Positions 1-5,107 of a stretch of DNA of 5,107 nt are shown here, piece by piece. Made by a program: the position numbers and the translations under genes. Source of the DNA: an uncultured Lachnoclostridium sp. (GTDB taxonomy: Bacteria > Bacillota > Clostridia > Lachnospirales > Lachnospiraceae); contig CATZVV010000157.1 of assembly GCA_958425285.1 (NCBI GenBank), positions 1-5,107 on the forward strand, written 5' to 3'. The notes under the pieces were generated by a model. It was not told the DNA's origin, ran no database searches, and saw nothing but the letters and a program-made list of their open reading frames with translations. Within the stretch, counting starts at the first letter, position 1. Each line of letters opens with the position of its first letter.

Positions 1-862
1 GAAAAATTTCTGCGATCTCTCTGCCTTGCATTTCTACAATCATCGCATCCGTATCAACTTCCTTTTGACCAGTTTGCGAAGACAGTTCTGCAGAGATTGT
101 ACTCTTTCCTGTTCCCATAAAGCCAATGAGCACAATATGCTTTTTCCCAGAAAAAATACAGTCTATTGTTTTTCTTAAATAGTCAACTGGTATTTGTCCC
201 GGCGCACTTACCTCTCCAGCACAGCCAAATGTAATTTCCGAACCATATAAGCCCCCATAAAGCCGACTTACTCTCCCTAGTTCTCCCATTGACATGGTAA
301 CTATTGGAAAACCCGGTTCTTTCTCCTTCATCGCTGAAGTAGCATTTAACAACGTTTCCACATCCGCTTTCCCCCTAGGCATAACCGCAATCTTCCCTAC
401 ATCTGCTCCCATCGCTTTCATTTGCACAAGACGCCGGATCATCTCATCTTTTTCAGGCGTTGTTCTAAAATCATGATAAGATGCAATAACACGAATGGTT
501 CTCTCTTTTGCCAGAGATAGTAATTCTGCTGCTCCTTCATGGAATGCCTCAACATCCACATAATCCGCCTCTGTCTCTAAAATCAAATCATGTACCGTAT
601 CCACATAGGATACATATTTTGAAATATTCTCCCCGCCTTCTGCCTCAGTGCGAAATGTTATAATTAATTGTTTCGCTTTCAAAATCTCTCTTAACTGACT
701 AGCTACTGCTTTTACTTCCTCAATATTTTCAATAGATTCAAAAAAGTCAATCCGCCATTCCACCATTTCCACTGGTTCTTTTATCAACTCCAAAGCCGTA
801 TTTAAAATTTCATCTTTTGATCTTTTTATAATAGGAATACATATCTTTGGTTTTACCTGCAT
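1..862 (-). CDS. aroDK: Bifunctional type I 3-dehydroquinate dehydratase / shikimate kinase fusion (3' end cut by window edge)
   Basis: A single open frame of 287 visible codons runs off the window edge. Residues 1-239 are a type I 3-dehydroquinate dehydratase, which converts 3-dehydroquinate to 3-dehydroshikimate through a Schiff-base lysine. The visible active-site set is complete: E35 and R37 in EWR, R71 in TFRT, E75, H130 in SYHD, the Schiff-base K157 in GKIA, R200 in GRVSR and Q223 in APGQ. With no linker to speak of, residues 241-287 begin a shikimate kinase, which phosphorylates shikimate with ATP. It shows the Walker A GFMGTGKST (247-255) and the VDTD motif with D272, the likely shikimate-binding Asp; the frame is lost at the EIF motif. 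The two enzymes act at non-adjacent steps of the cytosolic shikimate pathway, with AroE between them. The ATG at 862 overlaps the end of the peptidase gene by 10 nt and has AAAGGAG upstream. The kinase C-terminal half (lid, shikimate-binding Gly/Arg residues) is outside the window, as is any third domain. Domain calls are firm; kinase activity is inferred from half a domain. Confidence 0.93.
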   Translation of the reverse strand, partial: MQVKPKICIPIIKRSKDEILNTALELIKEPVEMVEWRIDFFESIENIEEVKAVASQLREILKAKQLIITFRTEAEGGENISKYVSYVDTVHDLILETEADYVDVEAFHEGAAELLSLAKERTIRVIASYHDFRTTPEKDEMIRRLVQMKAMGADVGKIAVMPRGKADVETLLNATSAMKEKEPGFPIVTMSMGELGRVSRLYGGLYGSEITFGCAGEVSAPGQIPVDYLRKTIDCIFSGKKHIVLIGFMGTGKSTISAELSSQTGQKEVDTDAMIVEMQGREIAEIF

Positions 863-1911
863 ATTTCCATCAGCTCCTTTTCCGAATGAGTAATATTTCG
901 GCAGCCATCTTCTGTTATAACAACTACATCTTCAATTCTGACTCCATAAAAACCATCAAGATAAATACCTGGCTCTACAGTAATCACCATCCCTGGCTGA
1001 ATAATGTGATCATCTCGGGCAGAAAAGGCAGGACTTTCATGTATTTCCAATCCAACACTATGCCCCAGTCCATGTCCAAAACAATTTCCATAACCAGCAT
1101 CTTCAATCACCTCTCTGGCTATTGCATCCACCTCTTTTCCAGTTATTCCCGGACGAATTTGTCTTAATGCCTTTAACTGAGCATTCAGCACAACCTGATA
1201 AATTTCTTTCTGTTTCTGATCTGCATGACCAATTACAACTGTACGGGTCATATCTGAGCAGTATCCCTGATACTTACATCCAAAATCCATCGTCAGAAAA
1301 TCGCCGTCCTCTAATCTCTTATCTGTCGGAACCGCATGCGGCATAGAAGAATGTATACCAGCTGCTGCAATTGTATCAAAACTGATTCCCTCTGCCCCAG
1401 CCTCTTTCATATACTGCTCCAGTTTCGCTGCCACTTCTCTCTCTGTCATTCCTGACCTTAATTCTTGTAGGATTCCAGAAAATGCCAAATCTCCTATCGC
1501 TTCCGCTTTACAGATTTTTTCAATCTCATCTTCACATTTTATACTTCTCAAAAGGGTAAATACACCCTCAATATTTTCAAACTCAACTTCGGGAAGCATT
1601 TCCCGCATTTTACCATATTCAGAAAAAGTCACAATATTACCTTCAAAACCAATCTTTTTCACTGAATCGGAAATATAACCGCGAATTACCCCATAACTTT
1701 CTTTCTTCATATCTATAATATCAAAATTTTCACACTCTTTCCGGGCAGAAAAAACATAACGAAAATCCGTTACGACTGCTCGCCGATCCTTTGCAAGGTA
1801 TACGTATCCTTCACCCGTAAATCCACTCAGATACCTCTTATTCGCAGGTGATGAAATAATTACTGCATCAACCCCTGCTTTTTCGATTGCTTCAATTCCT
1901 TTTTGATACAT
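853..1911 (-). CDS. M24 family Xaa-Pro dipeptidase / aminopeptidase
   Basis: This is a 352-residue cytosolic metallopeptidase expected to cleave the bond before proline in Xaa-Pro dipeptides or peptide N-termini. Residues about 4-125 form the creatinase/prolidase N-terminal domain, and about 132-345 form the pita-bread catalytic domain. All five dinuclear metal ligands are present: D209 (MDFG), D220 (SDMTRT), H284 (GLGHSVG), E313 (VEPG) and E327 (RIEDV). The catalytic-site H192 lies in SMPHAVP. These positions match, as I recall them, those of Pyrococcus furiosus prolidase, so there are no major indels against that enzyme. No signal peptide is visible. The ATG at 1911 has AGAGGGA 6 nt upstream, although this places the start 52 nt inside the preceding phosphatase gene. 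In Firmicutes such genes often sit beside efp or shikimate genes; here the shikimate fusion follows with a 10-nt overlap. Dipeptidase and aminopeptidase activity cannot be told apart from sequence alone, so I give no gene symbol. Confidence 0.94.
   Translation of the reverse strand: MYQKGIEAIEKAGVDAVIISSPANKRYLSGFTGEGYVYLAKDRRAVVTDFRYVFSARKECENFDIIDMKKESYGVIRGYISDSVKKIGFEGNIVTFSEYGKMREMLPEVEFENIEGVFTLLRSIKCEDEIEKICKAEAIGDLAFSGILQELRSGMTEREVAAKLEQYMKEAGAEGISFDTIAAAGIHSSMPHAVPTDKRLEDGDFLTMDFGCKYQGYCSDMTRTVVIGHADQKQKEIYQVVLNAQLKALRQIRPGITGKEVDAIAREVIEDAGYGNCFGHGLGHSVGLEIHESPAFSARDDHIIQPGMVITVEPGIYLDGFYGVRIEDVVVITEDGCRNITHSEKELMEICR
874..880 (-). promoter_or_regulatory. Ribosome binding site of the aroD-aroK fusion gene
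   Basis: AAAGGAG lies inside the last codons of the upstream peptidase gene, 11 nt before the ATG at 862. No ATG, GTG or TTG in the same frame lies closer to it (the in-frame codons between are GCT, GAT, GGA, AAT), so it supports 862 as the start. The spacing is slightly long. Because the start overlaps the peptidase stop, translational coupling is plausible. Confidence 0.65.
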
Positions 1912-2435
1912 TTTTGTTCCCTCTTTACTTCTTTTTTTTGCTTTCTTTTTCTTCGGAATTCCTGCAAAATAGGGCGTTCCAGAAAACGCTTTAACACGAT
2001 TTGAAACTCTTCCTTTTCACTAATTGGCTTCACGAGAATGTTTCTCATACCAATGCGCTTTGCTCCATATACATCAGTAAATAGCTGATCCCCTACAAAA
2101 ACCGTTGTTTCCAAATCAGTACCCATCAATTCCATCGCATAGTAATAGTTCTTTTTTGCTGGCTTGTGTGCATTAAAAATTGTATGAACACCTATCTCCT
2201 CATTAAAGCGACTGACTCTCTTTTTTTTATTATTTGAAATCAGACAGCATTCAAAACCCATTTCATGTAAAAATGCAAATAATTTTTTTGTTCTCTCATC
2301 AGCATCTTTCCCATGCTCTACAAGGGTATTGTCAATATCAAATAGAATCCCCCGATAACCTTCCTCATATAAACTTCTAAAATCAATTTCATAGGATGAA
2401 TTTACTTGTTCATCCGGGAAAAAACGTTCAAACAT
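1860..2435 (-). CDS. yqeG: YqeG-family HAD-superfamily (subfamily IIIA) phosphatase
   Basis: This is a 191-residue HAD hydrolase; the physiological substrate of the family is unknown to me. The visible motifs are the nucleophile motif I FDIDNTL (about residues 32-38), motif II LISNN (99-103 of the longer open frame, about 65-69 here), the Lys of HKPAKK (about 90-95), and motif IV VGDQLFTD (about 114-121). The N-terminus, MFERFFPDEQV, matches how YqeG proteins begin, which supports the ATG at 2435. The frame stays open upstream to a TTG at 2537, but those codons look non-coding. The last 25 or so residues are almost all Lys, Arg, Glu and Gln, and overlap the peptidase gene by 52 nt. They extend the protein beyond the usual length of about 170 residues. 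An A8 tract at 1932-1939 sits where this tail begins. In Bacillus, yqeG also neighbours a shikimate gene (aroE), so proximity to aroD-aroK here echoes a known association. No membrane segment is visible. Confidence 0.9.
   Translation of the reverse strand: MFERFFPDEQVNSSYEIDFRSLYEEGYRGILFDIDNTLVEHGKDADERTKKLFAFLHEMGFECCLISNNKKKRVSRFNEEIGVHTIFNAHKPAKKNYYYAMELMGTDLETTVFVGDQLFTDVYGAKRIGMRNILVKPISEKEEFQIVLKRFLERPILQEFRRKRKQKKEVKREQKCIKKELKQSKKQGLMQ
1918..1924 (-). promoter_or_regulatory. Ribosome binding site of the M24 peptidase gene
   Basis: AGAGGGA lies 6 nt before the ATG at 1911. It is a moderate Shine-Dalgarno match, and it supports this start even though the site lies within the 3' coding end of the phosphatase gene. 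Confidence 0.6.
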
Positions 2436-2448
2436 ATTTTGCAATTTA

Positions 2449-2454
2449 CCCTTT
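2449..2454 (-). promoter_or_regulatory. Weak, distant ribosome binding site of yqeG
   Basis: AAAGGG lies 13 nt before the ATG at 2435, which is long for a Shine-Dalgarno. An in-frame TTG at 2444 lies only 4 nt after it, which is too short. Family conservation favours the ATG, so the gene may be translated less efficiently than its neighbours, or the start may be three codons earlier. Confidence 0.4.
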
Positions 2455-2523
2455 CTCTGATTTTCTTTCCTAAGATTTGAATGACAAAAAGAAACTTTTG
2501 AAATCTCAATCTTTATAATGATA

Positions 2524-3825
2524 TTAGTGTCCCGCAAGGTATATCATAAATTGCTCTGCTACACGCCCTGAATATCCACCATTTTTCAAACTCCATATAT
2601 TTGCCTTCGCCAAAAGTTCTTCATCCGAAAGTGTAATGTCATCGTTTGCATGAGCCAGCCCAAGAACAATCTCTTCAAATTGCTTTTTCTGTGGTCTTGA
2701 GAAATTAATACTAACGCCAAATCTGGCTACAAGGGAAAGTTTTTCCTGCATCGTATCGGATCTGTGCAATTCATCCTGTGACATATCACTTCGATCACTC
2801 CATGTTTCACGAATAAGGTGCCTGCGATTTGAAGTTGCATAAATCAATACATTATCCGGCTTCACTTCCAAGCCACCTTCAATTACTGCCTTTAAATATT
2901 TATATTCAATTTCAAACTCTTCAAAAGATAGGTCATCCATATAAATAATAAAACGATAGTTACGGTTTTTAATCTGCTCAATAACTGTAGACAAATCCTG
3001 AAACTGATGCTTATAAATTTCAATTAAGCGAAGCCCCTGATCATAGTATTGATTCAGCACGGCTTTTATGCAGGTAGATTTTCCGGTTCCGCTATCGCCA
3101 AACAGCAAACAATTATTCGCCTTTTTCCCCTTTACAAACGCCTCTGTATTATCAATTAACTGCTGCTTTTGCAGTTCATATCCTATCAGATGTTCAAAGG
3201 TAACATCACTTGTATGAGTAATGGGTGCAAGTTCTACCGAACCATTTTCTGAATGAACAACTCTGAATGCTTTATTCAAACCGAATTTACCAACTCCATA
3301 TTGTTTATAAAATAAAGTTACAATACGAAACATATCATTTTCATTTTTCGCCATTTTCAGTTTTTCTGCCAACTGCCTTACCTTTTCACTGACACTTTTA
3401 TTATATGTATTTTCTGCCTTAGCCATAGACGAATAATGACATACTGTTTCAAAACAATGAATTTCCAATTTTTCTTCTACTCTTGAAAAATCATAGTGGA
3501 ACAAATTGTAAAAGCTCTTCATGTCCTGTTTTACAATTTCATTTACTGTCCCGTTTCCGGCTCCAACAGTTTCACAAATCATACTAAAAGGATTCTCGTT
3601 CATCGCCAGTAAATATGCAATATAACACTGCCAGAGATTGTCATCAAAGCCATATCTGGTTGCCAGATTGAGCAAGCGGTAAATCTCATGATACACTTCC
3701 TTTACAAGTACCTCTCTTGACTCACTTTGGGCGTCTACTTTTCTTATTGTCTCTGAAAGTGCTTCCAAAATACTGTTTTCTCCTAAATCGCTGTACATAA
3801 TTAATCTTGATGTCTCCTGATACAT
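2524..3825 (-). CDS. DUF815-family AAA+ ATPase
   Basis: This 433-residue cytosolic protein has its P-loop ATPase module in the second half. Visible are Walker A GDSGTGKST (243-251), Walker B FIIYMDDLSFE (292-302, acidic pair D297/D298), sensor-1-like YATSNRRHL with N333, an arginine-finger candidate R368 in VARFGV, and a sensor-2-like R421 in YSGRVAEQ. The MDDLSFE and ATSNRRHL blocks are characteristic of the DUF815 family (PF05673), whose biological role is uncharacterised. The first 200 or so residues are helix-rich and Lys/Glu-rich, with no motif I recognise; they may bind a partner. The ATG at 3825 is chosen because GGAGG lies 6 nt upstream. The frame is open to an ATG at 3891, but those 22 extra codons lie inside the transporter gene and have the weaker case. 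The 13-bp gap from the transporter implies co-transcription and perhaps a shared membrane or metal-related role, which is inference only. Confidence 0.9.
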   Translation of the reverse strand: MYQETSRLIMYSDLGENSILEALSETIRKVDAQSESREVLVKEVYHEIYRLLNLATRYGFDDNLWQCYIAYLLAMNENPFSMICETVGAGNGTVNEIVKQDMKSFYNLFHYDFSRVEEKLEIHCFETVCHYSSMAKAENTYNKSVSEKVRQLAEKLKMAKNENDMFRIVTLFYKQYGVGKFGLNKAFRVVHSENGSVELAPITHTSDVTFEHLIGYELQKQQLIDNTEAFVKGKKANNCLLFGDSGTGKSTCIKAVLNQYYDQGLRLIEIYKHQFQDLSTVIEQIKNRNYRFIIYMDDLSFEEFEIEYKYLKAVIEGGLEVKPDNVLIYATSNRRHLIRETWSDRSDMSQDELHRSDTMQEKLSLVARFGVSINFSRPQKKQFEEIVLGLAHANDDITLSDEELLAKANIWSLKNGGYSGRVAEQFMIYLAGH

Positions 3826-3831
3826 ATAAAT

Positions 3832-3836
3832 CCTCC
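3832..3836 (-). promoter_or_regulatory. Ribosome binding site that sets the ATPase start
   Basis: GGAGG lies 6 nt before the ATG at 3825, in the 13-bp gap after the transporter stop. It is a near-ideal Shine-Dalgarno and rules in favour of 3825 over the upstream in-frame ATG at 3891. Confidence 0.8.
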
Positions 3837-3838
3837 AT

Positions 3839-5014
3839 TCACCTTTTAACAAAGCTATGCTCAACAGTAATGATACATTGAAACCTTGCATCTTTTCTAC
3901 AAATATCCCGTTTTATTTTTTCAATCAAATTCTGCCTGTCTTCCCCTTTATATTCATATGGAATCACAAGATCAAAAATCAGATTCACCTGTTCCTCTCC
4001 ATTTACAACACGAAAATCATGAATACTGGCCTCTGGCTCCAGCTCGTCTACCACACTGATTACAAACATCTTTAATTCATCAATCTGATCATTATCAATC
4101 TCAACCGGATCCATATGAATTACAAGAAAGATATTAAGCTCCCGTTTTGCATCTCGCTCAATACGGTCAATCACCTCATGAATCTGCTCCATCTCTGAAT
4201 CCTTCGAAACCTCCGCATGAATTGTAGCCATTGTATTGGAGGGCCCATAATTATGTATAATTAAATCATGACTTCCCATAATCCCCTCATATTTTTCTAC
4301 AAATTTTGTAATCTGATTATATAATTCCGGAGTGGCTGCTTGTCCCAGCAACGGCTCTAAAGTTTCCCTCACAATGCCAATACCTGCATAAAGAACAAAA
4401 AGAGAAACCAGCAATCCCATGTACCCATCTATTTCCCATCCTGTCAAAGCACCAATTAAAATAGAAATCACCGTCGCTGATGTAATAACTACATCCCCAA
4501 ATGCATCTGTAGAAGTTGCCCTCATGACCGTTGAATCAATTTTATTTCCTAATTTCCGGTTAAAAAAACCAAGCCAAAGTTTCAGCAGAATAGATAAGAC
4601 GAGAACTCCAACTAATATTGGGGAAAATGCTACAAACTCCGGGCACTGAATTTTTTCTACCGAACTTTTCAGGCAGCTAAAACCCACCTGGAAAACCAAA
4701 AAGGCAACTACAAGAGCTGCAATATATTCGTATCTGCCATGCCCAAATGGATGCTCCTCATCTGCCGGCCGATTTGACAGCTTTGCACCTACAAAGCTTA
4801 CAATTGCTGATGCTGCGTCTGAAAGATTGTTAAAGGCATCTGCCATAACAGAAATACTGTTAATCAAAACACCTATGATTAACTTAGCAATGAACAAACT
4901 CAAATTGCAGATAATCCCTACACTACCAGACAGCATACCATACTTTTCCCTTACTCCCGGATTTCGAACATCATCTGCATTATGAATAAATGCTTTAACC
5001 AATAGGTTTGTCAT
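3839..5014 (-). CDS. Cation diffusion facilitator (CDF) family metal exporter with duplicated C-terminal domain
   Basis: This is a 391-residue inner-membrane divalent-metal/proton antiporter, expected to export metal from the cytoplasm as a dimer. Six hydrophobic segments are visible at about 29-50, 53-76, 97-115, 129-150, 172-190 and 196-215. Between segments 2 and 3 is the CDF hallmark HPFGHGRYEY (88-97). The transport site reads N62-x3-D66 in segment 2 and D170-x3-D174 in segment 5, with no histidine. In CDF families, zinc transporters usually carry His at the segment-5 position, while all Asn/Asp sets are associated with manganese, so Mn2+ is my best guess. The cytoplasmic part (about 217-391) is twice the normal size. 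A first ferredoxin-like module (about 228-303) keeps the likely regulatory metal ligands H249, H266, H279, H300 and D302. A second similar module (about 312-389) follows. The ATG at 5014 has GGGAGGA 6 nt upstream. The gene is first in the cluster, after a possible promoter and a leader hairpin. Family assignment is firm; the metal is inferred. Confidence 0.93.
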   Translation of the reverse strand: MTNLLVKAFIHNADDVRNPGVREKYGMLSGSVGIICNLSLFIAKLIIGVLINSISVMADAFNNLSDAASAIVSFVGAKLSNRPADEEHPFGHGRYEYIAALVVAFLVFQVGFSCLKSSVEKIQCPEFVAFSPILVGVLVLSILLKLWLGFFNRKLGNKIDSTVMRATSTDAFGDVVITSATVISILIGALTGWEIDGYMGLLVSLFVLYAGIGIVRETLEPLLGQAATPELYNQITKFVEKYEGIMGSHDLIIHNYGPSNTMATIHAEVSKDSEMEQIHEVIDRIERDAKRELNIFLVIHMDPVEIDNDQIDELKMFVISVVDELEPEASIHDFRVVNGEEQVNLIFDLVIPYEYKGEDRQNLIEKIKRDICRKDARFQCIITVEHSFVKR

Positions 5015-5020
5015 TTCAAT

Positions 5021-5027
5021 TCCTCCC
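5021..5027 (-). promoter_or_regulatory. Ribosome binding site of the CDF transporter gene
   Basis: GGGAGGA lies 6 nt before the ATG at 5014. It is a strong Shine-Dalgarno, and it sits one base downstream of the leader hairpin, so structure there could affect its accessibility. Confidence 0.75.
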
Positions 5028-5028
5028 G

Positions 5029-5057
5029 AAATCTCCCCTTACTTTGGGGAAAGATTT
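5029..5057 (-). promoter_or_regulatory. Imperfect inverted repeat / hairpin in the transporter leader
   Basis: The arms AAATCT-TT-CCCC and GGGG-AGATTT can pair to give 10 base pairs with a 2-nt bulge and a 7-nt loop. There is no U-tract, so it is not a typical terminator. It may be a 5' UTR structure controlling the adjacent ribosome binding site, or a DNA dyad bound by a metal-responsive repressor. The pairing is seen directly; any role is inference. Confidence 0.45.
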
Positions 5058-5075
5058 GTATTCTGTATCCAATTT

Positions 5076-5084
5076 ATAATATCA
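5076..5084 (-). promoter_or_regulatory. Possible extended -10 promoter element for the CDF transporter (and downstream genes)
   Basis: TGATATTAT fits the extended -10 form TGn followed by TATTAT, five of six matches to TATAAT, in a very AT-rich stretch. The hexamer at the expected -35 distance (TGTATT) is poor. A start near 5069 would give a leader of about 55 nt that contains the hairpin at 5029-5057. AT-rich intergenic DNA gives such matches by chance, so this is tentative. Confidence 0.35.
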
Positions 5085-5107
5085 TATAAATAGGAAATAA
5101 TACATAC

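Noticed and set aside
294..476. Small plus-strand open frame opposite the dehydratase domain
   Set aside because: It is antisense to the conserved active-site region of the aroD part and shows no recognisable motif.
847..1346. Plus-strand open frames opposite the peptidase gene
   Set aside because: They lie wholly antisense to a gene with complete catalytic motifs, resemble no protein family I know, and are best explained as shadows of its codon usage.
2436..2523. Promoter or terminator in the 88-bp gap between the ATPase gene and yqeG
   Set aside because: TTGTCA and TTGAGA hexamers occur, but with no good -10 at proper spacing. The only dyad (AAGATT...AATCTT) has a long loop and no U-tract. 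It may hold a weak promoter, but I cannot support one.
2436..2537. Extension of yqeG to an in-frame TTG at 2537
   Set aside because: The extra 34 residues do not resemble a YqeG N-terminus, begin inside the ATPase gene, and no ribosome binding site supports a rare TTG there. The family-like N-terminus starts at 2435.
3826..3891. Upstream in-frame ATG at 3891 extending the ATPase by 22 residues into the transporter gene
   Set aside because: The ATG at 3825 has an ideal GGAGG at 6 nt, and the extra residues would overlap the transporter's conserved C-terminal strand region by over 50 nt.
3857..4649. Plus-strand open frames opposite the CDF transporter gene
   Set aside because: They are antisense to well-conserved transporter sequence and have no ribosome binding site or family resemblance that I could see.
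1..5107. Mobile element, CRISPR array, defence or phage system
   Set aside because: There are no transposase or integrase motifs, direct-repeat arrays or toxin-antitoxin-like small gene pairs. All genes are housekeeping-like and co-directional.

Overview
The window is AT-rich (roughly 40% GC by eye). Every gene I can support lies on the minus strand, so the biological reading direction is from high to low coordinates. Strong GGAGG-type ribosome binding sites, tight spacing and the gene set (YqeG-type HAD phosphatase, M24 Xaa-Pro peptidase, DUF815 AAA+ ATPase, long-form CDF transporter) point to a Firmicute, most likely a gut-type Clostridia or Lachnospiraceae relative. The lineage is inferred from gene content and style, not from a marker gene.

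Layout in transcription order: (1) 5107-5015 is an AT-rich upstream region with a possible extended -10 promoter and a leader hairpin directly upstream of a strong Shine-Dalgarno. (2) 5014-3839 encodes a cation diffusion facilitator (CDF) exporter with two tandem C-terminal cytoplasmic modules and a His-free Asn/Asp transport site, suggesting Mn2+ or a similar metal. (3) 3825-2524, after a 13-bp gap, encodes a DUF815 AAA+ ATPase with a long uncharacterised N-terminal part. (4) 2435-1860, after an 88-bp gap, encodes a YqeG-family HAD phosphatase whose Lys-rich tail overlaps the next gene by 52 nt. (5) 1911-853 encodes an M24 Xaa-Pro dipeptidase/aminopeptidase with a complete dinuclear metal site. 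(6) 862-1, overlapping the previous gene by 10 nt, is a gene cut by the window edge. It is a fusion of type I 3-dehydroquinate dehydratase (AroD) with shikimate kinase (AroK).

No gene-sized gap and no convincing terminator lies between the genes, so they could be one transcript, at least from yqeG onward. The functions are mixed: metal efflux, an uncharacterised ATPase, a phosphatase, peptide turnover and aromatic amino-acid biosynthesis. This looks like a housekeeping cluster rather than a defence or mobile region. I see no tRNA, rRNA, CRISPR array, insertion sequence or phage gene. The most notable items are the AroD-AroK fusion, the duplicated C-terminal domain of the CDF protein, and an A8 tract in yqeG where a one-base change or slippage would remove the overlap with the peptidase gene.
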